Part shown: positions 24,101 through 36,600 of the stretch, one piece after another
Layout: each line of letters opens with the position of its first letter
How positions within the stretch are numbered: the first letter of the stretch is position 1
Origin: Takakia lepidozioides
Taxonomy: Eukaryota; Streptophyta; Takakiopsida; Takakiales; Takakiaceae
Assembly: GCA_030704615.1 (NCBI GenBank)
Contig: CM060734.1
Location: 52,902,042 to 52,966,041 of the forward strand
Direction: 5' to 3'
Length of the DNA stretch: 64,000 nucleotides
Notes under the pieces: generated by a model
Told to the model about the DNA's origin: nothing
What the model saw: only the letters and a program-made list of their open reading frames with translations
Database searches by the model: none
Program-made: the position numbers and the translations under genes

Positions 24101-27100
24101 CCGACCAACATGGCTTGGTATAGCGTCAAGGACAGCAGATACATAGGCCAGGCTTTAGCCTTTTGGGTGAAAGGCGGCCTCCTTTCACCCACCAACCAAA
24201 CCCTCATTGCCAATGAATCATAGCAACCTAAAGTGACCCCCCTTCTGCCTCAGACTACGAACTTTGCTGTATATAGCAGGCTCTACCTATGTACCATGCA
24301 TACAAAGGCGCCCTACACTCCATGGATGCATCCAACATACAGCTCCAATGGAGAAGATGCCTCATGCCCCCACCTTCAGATCGGATATCAATCAATCAGT
24401 TGAAGCCCATTTTCATCAGGTTCGGAGATGGGGTTCGCTGCCAACTGTGGGCCAGCAGGCCGGGCCCTAACCTTGGGAGTCCAGCACAGGAAGGCGCAGC
24501 TCTCGGCTTCGTACAGACGGCCCCAGCGTGAGGTGAGGGGAAAGCAGCAGAGACGCCACAAAAGCTGCCAAACACAGAAACAGCGGCGGTCAGCGTGGTC
24601 GGCAATGAACCCTACAGCCCCCTTCTGCGCCGCTCTTCCTGCCCTCCCCCCCTCCCTTCATCCGCTGACCCCACGTGTGGAGCTCTTTCCATGGCCCCAC
24701 CGCACTGCAGTAGTACATTCACAAAACTGTGAACAGATCAGTGATCACCCCCCTCTTCTCCTCCTCCCCCTCCACAGTCCGCCTCTTCTTTCACCGTCCA
24801 CCATATCCCACCGTCTCAATCTCAATCTCACAATGGGTCCAACCTTGAAACGCACAATTGGGCAATCATCATCTCCACAACGCTGAATCAAATGCTCGCA
24901 TGTTTGTCTGTGGAATTCTCTTTCCGAATCCTCCCTCCTGCCGCAATGAATTGCCATGGCTCCAGAGGGGCACCTTTGTTGTTGGAGGTACAGCATTGTC
25001 GGGATTGTGCTGACCTCCGATCTGCGCTCCGCTCTACAATTCTCGCTTCAAAGTTCACACTTGTCCCCTGCCCCACTCCTCCGCCTCCTCATCACTGTTG
25101 CCTTGCTCGCTCTTCCAAATCTCTGCATCCCTGTCGCCCGCCTTGCGGAACCAAAGCCGCAGCCCTGCCCGCTATTCCTGCACCCCCACACATGTCTCCA
25201 TCTCTGTGAATTGGAGCCCGGGACCACACAGTTATAGCAGCAACAATTGGTATATTACATCCTCCAGCTTTCATCCTCCCCCATGGAAAAATGAAAAACA
25301 AAAAATTCTTGTCTGAATATATGCATGTGTTTGATCAAAATGTGTTGGCGGCACGGCACAATTGTTGCTCATATGCACCGAACAAATGCAAGCTACATCT
25401 TATGCCATCGACGGTTGTGGAGAGACAAGAGACGAAGTTTGGAGATGTTAATATCTCTAAAGCATGAGAGACTCCAATAATGGCCGGCGTAACTTAGAGC
25501 CACTTCGCCTAGCGGCTAAGTTATGCCTCCTTGCAAAGGGTGGGCAATTCACAACATAGTGTCACCAATAGAGCCCTGGGGCAATGTGCGCAAGAGAGAC
25601 ACAAGGACGGAGAGGTCAATTAAATAAGGTGGAGATAGAACTCGTCTTGCCTTGGTGCAGAGGGTCACTAGTCACTACTCCAGGCTATGTATGGAGACTC
25701 TATGTTAGGAATGGGGTATGGGGAGGAGTCCTTTTTGCTTTACTATTTTTGGGGAATAATTTGGTTTTTTTAATCCCAGAATTTACTTTACTATTAATTA
25801 TTTGGGGGAGAAATTAGGTTTTATTCAGATTTGCTTTGTGGGTCCAAGCCTCTTTCCATAAAGACAGGGACTTACACATGAGGGGGCTGAGTCCCTGGAG
25901 AAAAAGTAGGTATAGATAAATTGTAAAGGATTGGAAATTACTGTACCAAGGCAGGGCTACTAGCACAGCATCGATGAATGCCTCTTGTTTAATTTGGATG
26001 CTTTTTCTTGTTCTTTCACATCCGTCCCAATTTTGGAGGCACATAGGGAGATGCTCTGAAAACAAGCCGGTATTATTAATGCGAGCAGTCAGCCCTAAAA
26101 TGAGAGGCCACAGCAGCGAGAGGGCGACGAAAAAGGCAGATGGATGACGGATGAGGGTCGCCCACCGACGCCAGCCGCCGGCCTTTATGATGCCGACCAC
26201 GCGCACGCCGTCAACTGACTTTACCGGTCGCCGGGATGCCCTCTCATTCGCACGTCCAATACCCACATACCTTTGCACGTGGGTGTGTAGGTCTAGCTAC
26301 CTACCACCCTGCGCCTACTGCCTGTATGTAAGCTGTGGAATATACCGAATCTTAATCTGCCATGCAGATGGATGAAGTCACGAAAGTGGAGGATGCCGAC
26401 GGACGGATGAGTGGGGTCCGCATCACGCCGAGCGCCACACGTGGCACGCAGGGTGGTAACTGGCCAGGCTGCGACAGCATCGGACCGTCCCCCGGGATCG
26501 TTCCGCCGCGTGGTAAGACCCGTGACGTCAGATCCAGATCCGTCACATGGGCCGCAGCGCGGGAAAGGATAAGACGCCGGGTCCCCCGTCCGCCGGGCGG
26601 GGCCGCGACCCGCGTATGCCTGCAAACGATATGGGATATATGAATCCCATGGTCAATATTTAAGCGTACATTATAAAGGGGGTTAGATGCAGTGTACACT
26701 AAGCAACACATGCATGTACTGCCACACTCTAGTAACGTACTCTAGTATCTTACTAGTGACGTACTAACCACAGACCAGTCAGCTGCTCAGTCTAGTGGGT
26801 TAGCAGTGAGTTAGTGGCGTACAGTAGTGTAATGAAGGGCGGCGTGCGATACGGTCACCGTACATACTTCCCGGTAGGTATACGGTCCAGACCAGAGGTT
26901 CGAACCAGGGCACGTAAATATCTGTCCCGGCTGCAGAGTCTTGGAGTGTGTGCAGACAGCGAGAGTGATGGTGGGGAATTAGGGCAGCCCAGTGTCTGCA
27001 TCAGACAGAAATTGCAGGAGAGGGAGGGAGAGAGAGAGAGGGAGGGAAGGGAAGACTGAGTGAGCTGCAAAGCAGATGTGTGAAGTGCAGTGTGAGCATC

Positions 27101-27669
27101 GATCAGCGTACAAGAAGAAGGTGGAAGATGTAGGACCACGAGGCCAATGTGAAGGTTAGCATTCACAGTTGTCCACAGATAAGTTTGCTGGTGCCAACTA
27201 CAGGAGAAAAGAGAATGATACAAGCACAGCAAACAGCAAAAGCAAAAGAGTCGGCACTCTTGGGGCAACTCCGACATGAAAGAAGTTTCTAACAGCCACT
27301 AAAAATGTCTCGGTTAGGACAACCCATGGGCTGACTGACAATACAATATGACGTCCAGTGGAACTTACGTGAACTTGCACCCAGAAGCACCACTGCTGTG
27401 CAATCTTTTGTGAGAAGCCTACATTCGGAATGCTCACCATTCTTATCCATCCTTCAAAAATGAAATGTCAGCAGTCAAGGGATGTCCCTTCGAAACTCTT
27501 TCACCTACACTGCACTTAAGGACGCCGCGTGTCTGAGGTCCTTCTGCTAGTAACACTAACATTAATATATGGCCGGCCAAATCACCCTACTCAGTACTGC
27601 AGGTTCCATTCTCACAGGGTCCTACTCGCAAGAACCAGAAAACAAGGCATTTTGGGGAAATATGAAAAG

Positions 27670-30600
27670 TTAACCAAGCTTGGAATCCACGTATTCCATG
27701 GCCTTGGTCTTCACATGCTCCACTCGTGCTTCATCTCCATGTGCCTTCTCGTAATCCAAATACTTCTTGAAGAGAAACTGCAGTAGAAGTGAGGTAGGTT
27801 AACCACGGTTAGATAAAATTGCTGGTTGGAATTAGTCCAAAGATGTCGTACTTCACCCCTTCTTGGGTCAATTTATGAATACAATTTTTAATGATCATGT
27901 ATGGAGCTTCATTCTGCCACATAAGTCCACTAGTTTTAAAGGACATTAAATGCTATTTTTGCTTCAAACTACAAAGTCCCATGTCTACCCTGTGAACCTC
28001 TTTTACAACCTTAAAAAATCGTCTCTTACAATGAATCTGCAAACATGACAAGTCTATCTCCAATTTTTCAGACACCTCACCGCAGTGCACATGGCAAGGA
28101 AGTAGAATTTTTTTAGGAGAGTGCACTCATAGAGCTCAGCAACACACCTTCATCTTTCGGGCTGGAAGGTCTAAGCAGATCACCCTCTCAAATAGAGCAC
28201 GCACGACGGTTGACTCTCCCAACCGAATCTCCTGATATAAACATTACATTCTTTGCTTGAGGAAAAAGCAATGGCGAAGCAGACAAATTTTTGCACCAGT
28301 AAGAAATACCCATTTTGAAGGAACAAGAGAACTGACTGACAAAAGAGCAGGGACAATGGGCACCTGGTCTAAGTAGACACTCCAGAGGTCAGTGCGCTTC
28401 GGATAATTCCGCAGAACACCATCAAACATGGTCCTCGCTCTCTCAGCTGATCCAATTCGAAATTCAATGATTGCCACATGGGTTATCACTTTGATGTGCT
28501 TGCGGCGAGGAAGACTGAGAAGTGCCTGGTCCAAGGCCTTATGCGCTGTATCCCCCACGCCTCTAGCCAGCAAACTCTGTATTTGCATGAGCCATACCTG
28601 CAATTGCAAGTATAGAAAACAAACTTTATGCTCCCCCTGTCCCGTCTCTTATACACTTCGAAAGATAAGTAAGCCCCTTTCTGTTTGCACTTTCCCCCTT
28701 GGAAGAAGAACTCCTCAAGATTTGAAACTAAGATGATTTCTGCTTCAACTGAAATCTATGCAACAAAAAATTCTACCCACATGACAAAGTCTACCTTGGC
28801 AGAAGTCTTGAATTTTCGGGTCATGGTCTTCAGCAACTGGTCAGCCATTGCTTCTTGGGGACCTTGGGGATGTGTTGGGTTTTCATATACGCGTAACAAT
28901 CCAAAGTAGAGCTTCTTGGGGTCACAATATTGGAGCGCCCTGTTGAACACCTCTAGCACAGCCTCCTGCTTGCCACCAAGACCCGTGTCAACAACCCAGC
29001 TATGTTGCTACATCAAATGTCTACAAATATATATACATATGCAAGCACACACATGCGGAATGGTCACTGCAAGAGGACATTCCTGCTCACAACCACGCAG
29101 CCAGAAAACAACCGTCAAAGGCTCGATAACACTTCAGGGCCAACTAAGAGACACCACAGCCACCCAACAACCAAAGTGAAAAGACATGGAAATCCCATGG
29201 AAATCCCAAGAGTGAATACTGCTTGATCGACCTTTGGGGGGTTGCCATAGCGGTTTTCTAAATTAAGCAAAGCCACCCACACATTCCGCTTCTCCCCCTC
29301 CTCCCTGAAATTTATGGTTTGCAACGCCCTGATTATTGCGCAAACAGCCCACAAAAGAGATTGTTACTGAAACATCGTAACAAAATATGACCACACGCTT
29401 GACTGCCAAAAAGAGCAAACGAGTTGATGTTTCATGACAGCTGCCATATTCTGACACTGAGACTCTCATCCCTAGGTACATTCCTAGGGCCCGACATGTC
29501 CAGTCAGTAAATGCAATTTTGCATTGCCAGAGCCTGACCAGTTCCACATCAAGAACATCCAGAAACAAGCCTTCATTTGGAAGGAAAGGTTTGAAGTACT
29601 CCAAAGCACAATATAATTTGTGGACAGTCACCATGGCTCTGGATACTGTTCCCACTTTCACAGAGCATGTGTTGCACAGAGAGAGTACTATGTGAGAGGC
29701 AAACAGACCTTTCTGCTATGGCCCGAGCTTTTTCAACATCAGCAAGCTGTAGCAGGTACGCCATGTATTTAATCCATACAATGCTACTGTTTGGTGACGT
29801 CCGAACCAGCGCCTCAAACTCATCGATAGTTTCCGGTGCTTGATCACCTTTAAGACGCTTTTCCTCTGCTTCTCTGATAGCTGCCTCCCTGCTAACCAAG
29901 AACCAACATATCAATAAATAAAGTGCCACCTCTATCCTTTGTCATCCACTTGCTTGGCAGATTCCTTTTCCACACAGCGGCGACAGTGTAGAGTGTCCCC
30001 CTTCTTGATCATTCCTATTTGTTGTATTGTAGTACTCTTTAGACCACTGAAACCAGGTTGATCAGTCAGCCTTCATACTGGACACCAAGCACTTACTTTC
30101 AGGAGATGGCTTTTTACTTGTTTCTCAGAAAGATTTCGCATGGAAACAAAATTTAGGTGCCATACGTGTGGCTCCCAACGATAGAGGACGGCACACCTTT
30201 CTTCCTTTTGGCGTTTTTTGGCCCTCTTGCTCAACTTTTTGGCCTCATCTGTGACATCCTCTTCAGCAAAATTTTCATCATCAGTGTCAGGCCCAGCTGC
30301 AGTCTTCAGTTCTTCATCCAACTGGACCTCTAGGGGAGGTGCCAGTCTAGACATCATGTCAACTTCTTGATGAATTACATCCAATTGACTTTCTTCTTCA
30401 GCAGAATCTTCTTCATCCCCACTCTCAGCCCCACTGACAGCTCCATCAACCTCGTCGACTACTCTGCTGGTGTCTGTTTGATGTCCTGTCTCAACATCAG
30501 TGGCAATGTCCTCTTCCTGAGAATCATCTGTGTCTTTTGTGACAGTACCATTTATTTCAATGTTGTGCCTGGCTTCGGCCTCCACTTCATTGACAGCACC

Positions 30601-30687
30601 TGCATCTGATTGTAACTCCTCTTTGATTGGCTCTGGGAAATAGGACTCCTTCAGTCCTAGAGAGATACGGTCGTGGGCAGCATCAGT
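27670..30687 (-). CDS. RRP5: RRP5 exons 33-39: acidic linker and HAT-repeat C-terminus
   Basis: Exons in transcript order are 30197-30687, 29709-29888, 29232-29328, 28795-28965, 28364-28597, 28148-28231 and 27670-27777. Exon 33 finishes the last S1 strand ([12 protein letters not shown]) and then is rich in Asp and Glu before a basic [15 protein letters not shown]. The following exons encode HAT repeats: [75 protein letters not shown] and [14 protein letters not shown]. This part is the U3/18S-processing module in yeast and human proteins (family knowledge). Stop TAA is at 27670-27672. Confidence 0.93.
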
Positions 30688-33600
30688 CTAGAGCAAAACA
30701 ACATGTCAGAGTCAAAGAAGACCTTCCGTCACATTCAAAAGTCAGATCAAAGCAAGCTCCTTGGGGGACACGGGGTCCCAGCAGTCATCAGATGAGAGGA
30801 AGTATTACTACTTAGATTGCTTGCCATAGCATTTCCTCAGAGACCGCTTCCCCCTATGCACAGAAGACATACACCAGACATGAAGCATATCCAAAGGGCG
30901 TGAACTTACCTTTAGAACAACTGCTCGCACTGTGTCTCCAACTTTGTAGAGCTTTTCAACCTGTTTGACAAAATGGTCTGCAATCTCTGACACGTGACAC
31001 ATACCAACCTGCGTAATTGACAACCCAAAACCTTCAATAACAATTGAGGAATGCATTTGAATGTGGACTTCCAAGATTCTTCCACACTACACGTTGAAGG
31101 CATCCCCACCCCCCCTTTACCTTGGACTCACAATTAAATACTTTAGAATACAAACAGTTACGGTGCAGTGACGAGTAGTCTGTTGTTAAAGGCAATGGCG
31201 ACAATCTGCGTTAACCTGTGCTTAGTGTGACTGCAGGTAATTCCACCTAGGGAAGGAAAAGTACAGATGAAGTCTTACAACGTTGCTCTGATCAATGGAC
31301 ACAAACAATCCAAAGGGTTCAATCCGCTTAATCAATCCAAAGACTACATCTCCCACATTAAAGTCTGCAAAATGCCGGCCAAGAACACCCCTTGTGGCTG
31401 TGTTTGAAGCATCAATTGGTGAGCTTTTCAGGGTCACTTCCACCCTTCCTGACAACGGCTCTGCACTCAAGATCCTGACAGTGCAAACCAGGCCAGGTTA
31501 GGAAACGATCCCACCTAAATTACTAGAGAAGTGCTTAGTTACTAGAGAAGTGCTGAGTTACATATACTTGCCACTTTTCCACATTTGCGACAGAAGCAGA
31601 GGACACTTTGCACCTGGCTTCCAGAAATGGCTGGGTCAATGTGCTAGAGAAGACCAACCCTGTGCCCTTTAAAACAAAAAATAAATAAACTCTTGAAAAC
31701 TTGAAGTTGGATGATCCCTGCAGGTCAATCGGGCTATGAAAGTGAATACTTTTGCAAACCCTTACCGCCCAGTGACAAGCTTGCCAGGAGGAAAGCTTTC
31801 AGAAGGATCTCTCACAAAAGAGTCAGACAAGTTGGAGAGGAGGACCCTCGCATCCACATGGCGTGCCAGCGTAAGAAAGCATCCTTTATTAGATGCACTC
31901 TTCACAAACCCCTACACATACAACCAGAAAATGCATGTCTCAGGTGGAGATGAAAACAAATAGACCCTGTGAGCATGGAGCCCACAACAGTACACGAAAC
32001 TATTAGTAAATAAGTGCGACACTCGATTCTTGCTTGCCAACCGACATGCAACTCCCTGATAATCAACAACCACAAATAAATAACATAAAGCTCCCAAGAT
32101 TCGCTGCACGACTCAAACTCTATCAACACCCACACCATAACTTTGATCCCAAAAACAAATGAATTTTAAGTGAGGGCATGGAACAAATTTTGAAAAAGTG
32201 GTCATCTGGTACCTCCACTTGGAGACCAGGTTTGAGATCATCGACATTCTCCCACAGAACATTTGCCTCCCCCCTACCACATTTCACCACCAACCACATT
32301 GTTAGAAATGCACGATGTTGGAACTTACTTGGCTACTATTAGAGGATTGTTAAGCTGTCAAACAAACTTAAGATCTGTATGGGGGCCATTAGATTTTGAA
32401 ATGACTGCTCCCAAAGTATGACTGAATCATATTGTCAACCTCGACTCGTCACATTCTCTCCGCAATCCTAGTTAAGTGCCCTCGAAATCCAACCATGACA
32501 AAGCAGAAAAAACGCACTACATGGGCAGCCAAGACTGTACACTCAAGACTGCACACTCAGAACATCTCACCTGGATTGTTAAGCTGTCAAAACAAACTTA
32601 AGATCTATATGGGGGCCATTAGATTTTTAAATGACTGCTCCCAAAGTATGACTGAATCATATTGTCAACCTCGACTCCTCACATTCTCTCCGCAATCCTA
32701 GTTAAGTGCCCTCGAAATCCAACCATGACAAAGCAGAAAAAAACACACTACATGGGCAGCCAAGACTGTACACTCAAGACTGCACACTCAAGAGCACAGT
32801 TGTTGCATCGATGAAGATCAGTCCACAGCTCACACATAGGGTCCCAGAGATGAAACCCTCAGAGGTAGTACCAGCTAACAGAAGAAAAGAAAATGTTAGA
32901 CAACCAACTTATGAGACCAGAAGGTAAGCAAACCAATACCTTCCACTTCTCTTCTCTGCTTCATCAAGTATTGCCCCTATCCCTCCAGAACCACCAAGAG
33001 AAGGTCGCAAAGACAAATCCACCTGGGGCTTTCCATTGAAACTCTTCCCAAATTCCAGAACCCTACACCGAACAAATTGACCTTCCTTAAAATAGGACAC
33101 AGGGTTGTCTCTCCAGATGTCATCCAAGTGGGTCACATGAACCCTACCAAACATAGTCAACTGGATCTGCACACTGAGCCCCCCAACACCAGGATAGACC
33201 CGTGCGACTCGTCCACCCATTACATCCCCCTCTTTCACCTCTTCTTTCTTGTCGTGGTCTCCAGAACCACTATCCTGGCAACCAACATGCCCTTCTATTG
33301 CAGAGATATCAAGCTTCCCTCCTTCCATAGCAGTGTCAATGCTTCTCAATGAGAAGTCAAGAGTTCCTTTCTCCGTGTTAACGGATTTGACACGGCAGCG
33401 AACTGCAGTCCCTGGCTTGAATCGGTCTTGGAATCTCCCGAGTTCTGCAGGATCTGTAGACGAGTCAAGGACAAACAAGCGCCCTCTCACGCGGGAGCTC
33501 AGCAGCAGCCATGCCCATTCATCGGTAACCTCTTGCACATACACCGTCACAATCTGACCAATGGAAATAGCCTCCAGTGTGGGAAGACTTCCAGATTGGA

Positions 33601-36600
33601 CGCTCCCCATGTCTGCTTTCAGTGCATCTGTCTCACAATGTGCTGCTGTCAGTAAGACAGGTAAAAATGCCAAAACACGCTGTCCTCTCCCTCCTTCCCA
33701 ATTTGATAGCATGAGACCACAGGTGCCCATGTGGTACAGAGCATAGCACCCATGGCTCGATGATGTTTAGAGCACTATCAAGTTTGAGCCAGTTAGCATG
33801 AAGGTCAATCTAGGATGCAAGACAGCCATGGCAATTTCATAATCATTTACAACAAAACTGTTAAAAACAAGATGCAAATCAGCACACCTACTATTTAAGC
33901 GAAGTAGAACCTGGAAGCTGAGATGGTCGCACAGAAAGTTCCAGTATATGCTCCCCGCTGGATAGGTTTGAAGTCTTCTTCACACGTGACTTTGCAAGTA
34001 CTTTAGCATTTATCTTTTGTCCCACCATGAAACTGTTGAGAGGGTTCCCTACTTCAAACCTGTCCGTCACCTACTCAAAGGTTATCCAATAAAAAGTTTT
34101 AGACAGTTTTATTGGCAAAAAACTTGGCAATGGTGTGTGCAGCAGTATGCTGGATCAGGCAGTGTACCTGAAAAGAGGTACAAATTCCGACCCTACAGAC
34201 ATTCGATGGCAATCTTGTGAAGGATGTTCTTGCCAAACTCTTAGGCCCTACCCCTAGGGGTGTATTCAGAGGAATTTCCAGGTACATCTAGTCACTATAT
34301 CAATTAAACTGGCAGGCTTTCCAATGACAAAATGAGAAACAGCATGCTGCTACATGCTTGGAAACACCTAAATTCAGACCTCCATAATAGTAATTGCAAA
34401 GATTGGAGAATGAATGCTAGTATGAGACACCTGCGCTACACCCTGAATCAGAGGATTAAAAGTGTGTACAACCTGTATTGTACCTTCAGTAACCACTATA
34501 ATCCTACCAATTGCTATTTGAGCTAAAGCAACCCTGGAAGCAAATCCAGGCAGAAGAAAGTAGAAGTAATACATCCACAAGAGGCCAACAGACTAAATGC
34601 AAATAAGAAGAACACCACAATAGAACTAGAGAAGGTCAACACTGGAATGCTGCCTCTCTCTCCCTCTGCCCTCCCCCACACTTCTGTCACCCTCCCATCT
34701 TCTCCCACCCTCTGTGAACACAACACAATGTGACTTGCCTGAGTGATGTGCACATGTCCCTGCATTGTCTTGCTGATTTGCACCATCATGCCCAAAGGCT
34801 CAACGGAGACAACCTGCCCCAACCCGAATGTCAGATGGCCTGAAACTAGTCTAGACCCTTTGGGAAGCCCGTCTTCATCCACCACATTAGATGCACTTGG
34901 GAGCCAGGGAGAGTAGGTTTATAAACATGGCCAAAGGTCAAATGGCTCGACACCCAGTCTAAGCCCTTGGAAAGAACGTCTTCGTCCACCTCATTATATC
35001 CACCAGGAAGTGTCAGTTTACAACAATGGAGCATGTAATCTTCTCAAAATAGGTCAGCATCACTTTTGGCTCAATAGAACTAACCTAATACATATCCAGA
35101 TACTCACCTCTCTCGAGATTCAGCTGAGTAATTACATATGAGTTAGATTTCACTCATAAACATTGTGCTTAGTGAGGTATAATGCTCCCAGCCAACATCA
35201 CAAGTTTGCACTAGAGGCTCCACTTCCAACACCTCTGGAAAGGGACAACACATAGGATCTGTTGAAGATGATGAAAGAAAGACTGGGAGCACTATAGACA
35301 GCAGAAATTACCTCTGCTTCAACCACAGAGCCAACATCATAGGTCGAGTCTCGGCGGGGCTTCTTAGAGCTAGGAATCACATGAGGATCACTAGTAATTA
35401 ATAGCAGCATCCTCCCGCCTGTGCCTTCCTCTGCCAGGACTTGCACTGTTGCCGCTAGCCTGCTTCCATGTAAACAATGTATGTGGTAATTCTAATATGT
35501 GCTTGATAACCATAAGTAACTCCCCTGTCTAGCTTCTTACGATACATGACACACATCCCAATGGCACCTGTTCTAGGAACACATCTGATCCAAAATAACA
35601 ATCGAAGGATAAACTCTTGCAACTCCATGTGTCAGACCAGATCAAACCTCCAGCAGTTGCAACGTATCCCATTGGACCCTACTGCAACAAGGACAGTTTT
35701 GAGACACAACCTGAACCTGATTGGCTCTACAGCCGGATAACAAATTCAAAATCAAGCACTGCCATGTACTGTAGAGCTACCCAGCAGCCTACTGCATCAT
35801 TGCAGAAGGGCACCTACCTCTGACCAGGCCTGTAACGCTGGTGAGAATCTACCACCTGTGAATTAAAGTCACGTGTTGATGCAAAGCCTATGGCATTGCC
35901 CTGGTCTGGAAGCGATAAGACCTGCCAACCAATACCACTGCGTTTGCTCATCCCAAAGACTTCATTAATTGACAATGCCCCTACACCACAAATGACATCC
36001 TCTTCATCAATGTGCTCTAGGTGTCTCATTAATGCTGGCCCTTCAATGTCCTAACCCTAGCACCCATGTTTTCCGAAGCCCACTGGCAACTCTAGACTGG
36101 CAGGGTATCCTGCCCATGAGACTCCAGGATCAGCTTCTGATAAGTACAGGACAAACAGTCTCTCCTGAGGAAAATTGTGACATCATATTTTACAGCTTAC
36201 CCATGAGGTACTGGCTTTTTCCAGCAGTCTACTGCACTTCTATATGCAGTGGCACTCAGGGCCTCCCGTGGACATACAAACTTGAGCTACTTACTTCTTT
36301 TACTTCATTGTAAGGGGCAAAACATCCCTCAGAGCATCCCCATCATCTCTACCTTATAAATTGTTCAGGTCTTTCAACTTTCATGTGGATCCAACGAATC
36401 TGTGTCTTTTGAAACCATCTCTGACAAGCTCCGTCAAAGAGTGGCTTTTCAACTCCCTGCTATCTATGGCTGTGACTTTGGGCCCTTGGGGTCCCATTCC
36501 TGTTGAGGGAACCTCTCTAGAGACATCTTTCCTTCAAGGAGAATGCTTGGGGCTAGATGCACAACACCATTTCAGATATTATAAGCTCAATTTCTTGCAT

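Larger units (their letters stand above)
18701..27669. other. Gene-poor spacer between RRP5 3' end and ARF promoter
   Basis: About 9 kb in which I recognise no protein-coding exon. ORFs at 24428-24886, 24892-25209 and 26352-26711 sit in GC-rich stretches open on both strands and have no family resemblance. The stretch 26380-26640 is markedly GC-rich. It also holds a diverged repeat pair (19323-19685), a perfect hairpin (21142-21170) and a tRNA-like relic (about 21026-21076). An unrecognised non-coding transcript cannot be excluded. Confidence 0.4.

Noticed and set aside
24428-25316. Several overlapping ORFs on both strands in a GC-rich stretch
   Set aside because: All frames are open because stop codons are rare in GC-rich DNA. 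No domain or splice pattern supports a gene.
26352-26711. Minus ORF of 119 codons and its plus shadow
   Set aside because: Arg/Gly/Thr-rich translation with no family match, in a short GC-rich island.
26850-26920. Possible tRNA gene around ggttcgaacc
   Set aside because: The T-loop-like word is part of a short palindrome, and no cloverleaf arms can be drawn around it.
31565-31680. Minus-strand segment reading [19 protein letters not shown] in RRP5
   Set aside because: Exon 30 (ending LVTG plus two bases) joins exactly to exon 31 (ILSAEPLSG), so this segment is inside an intron.
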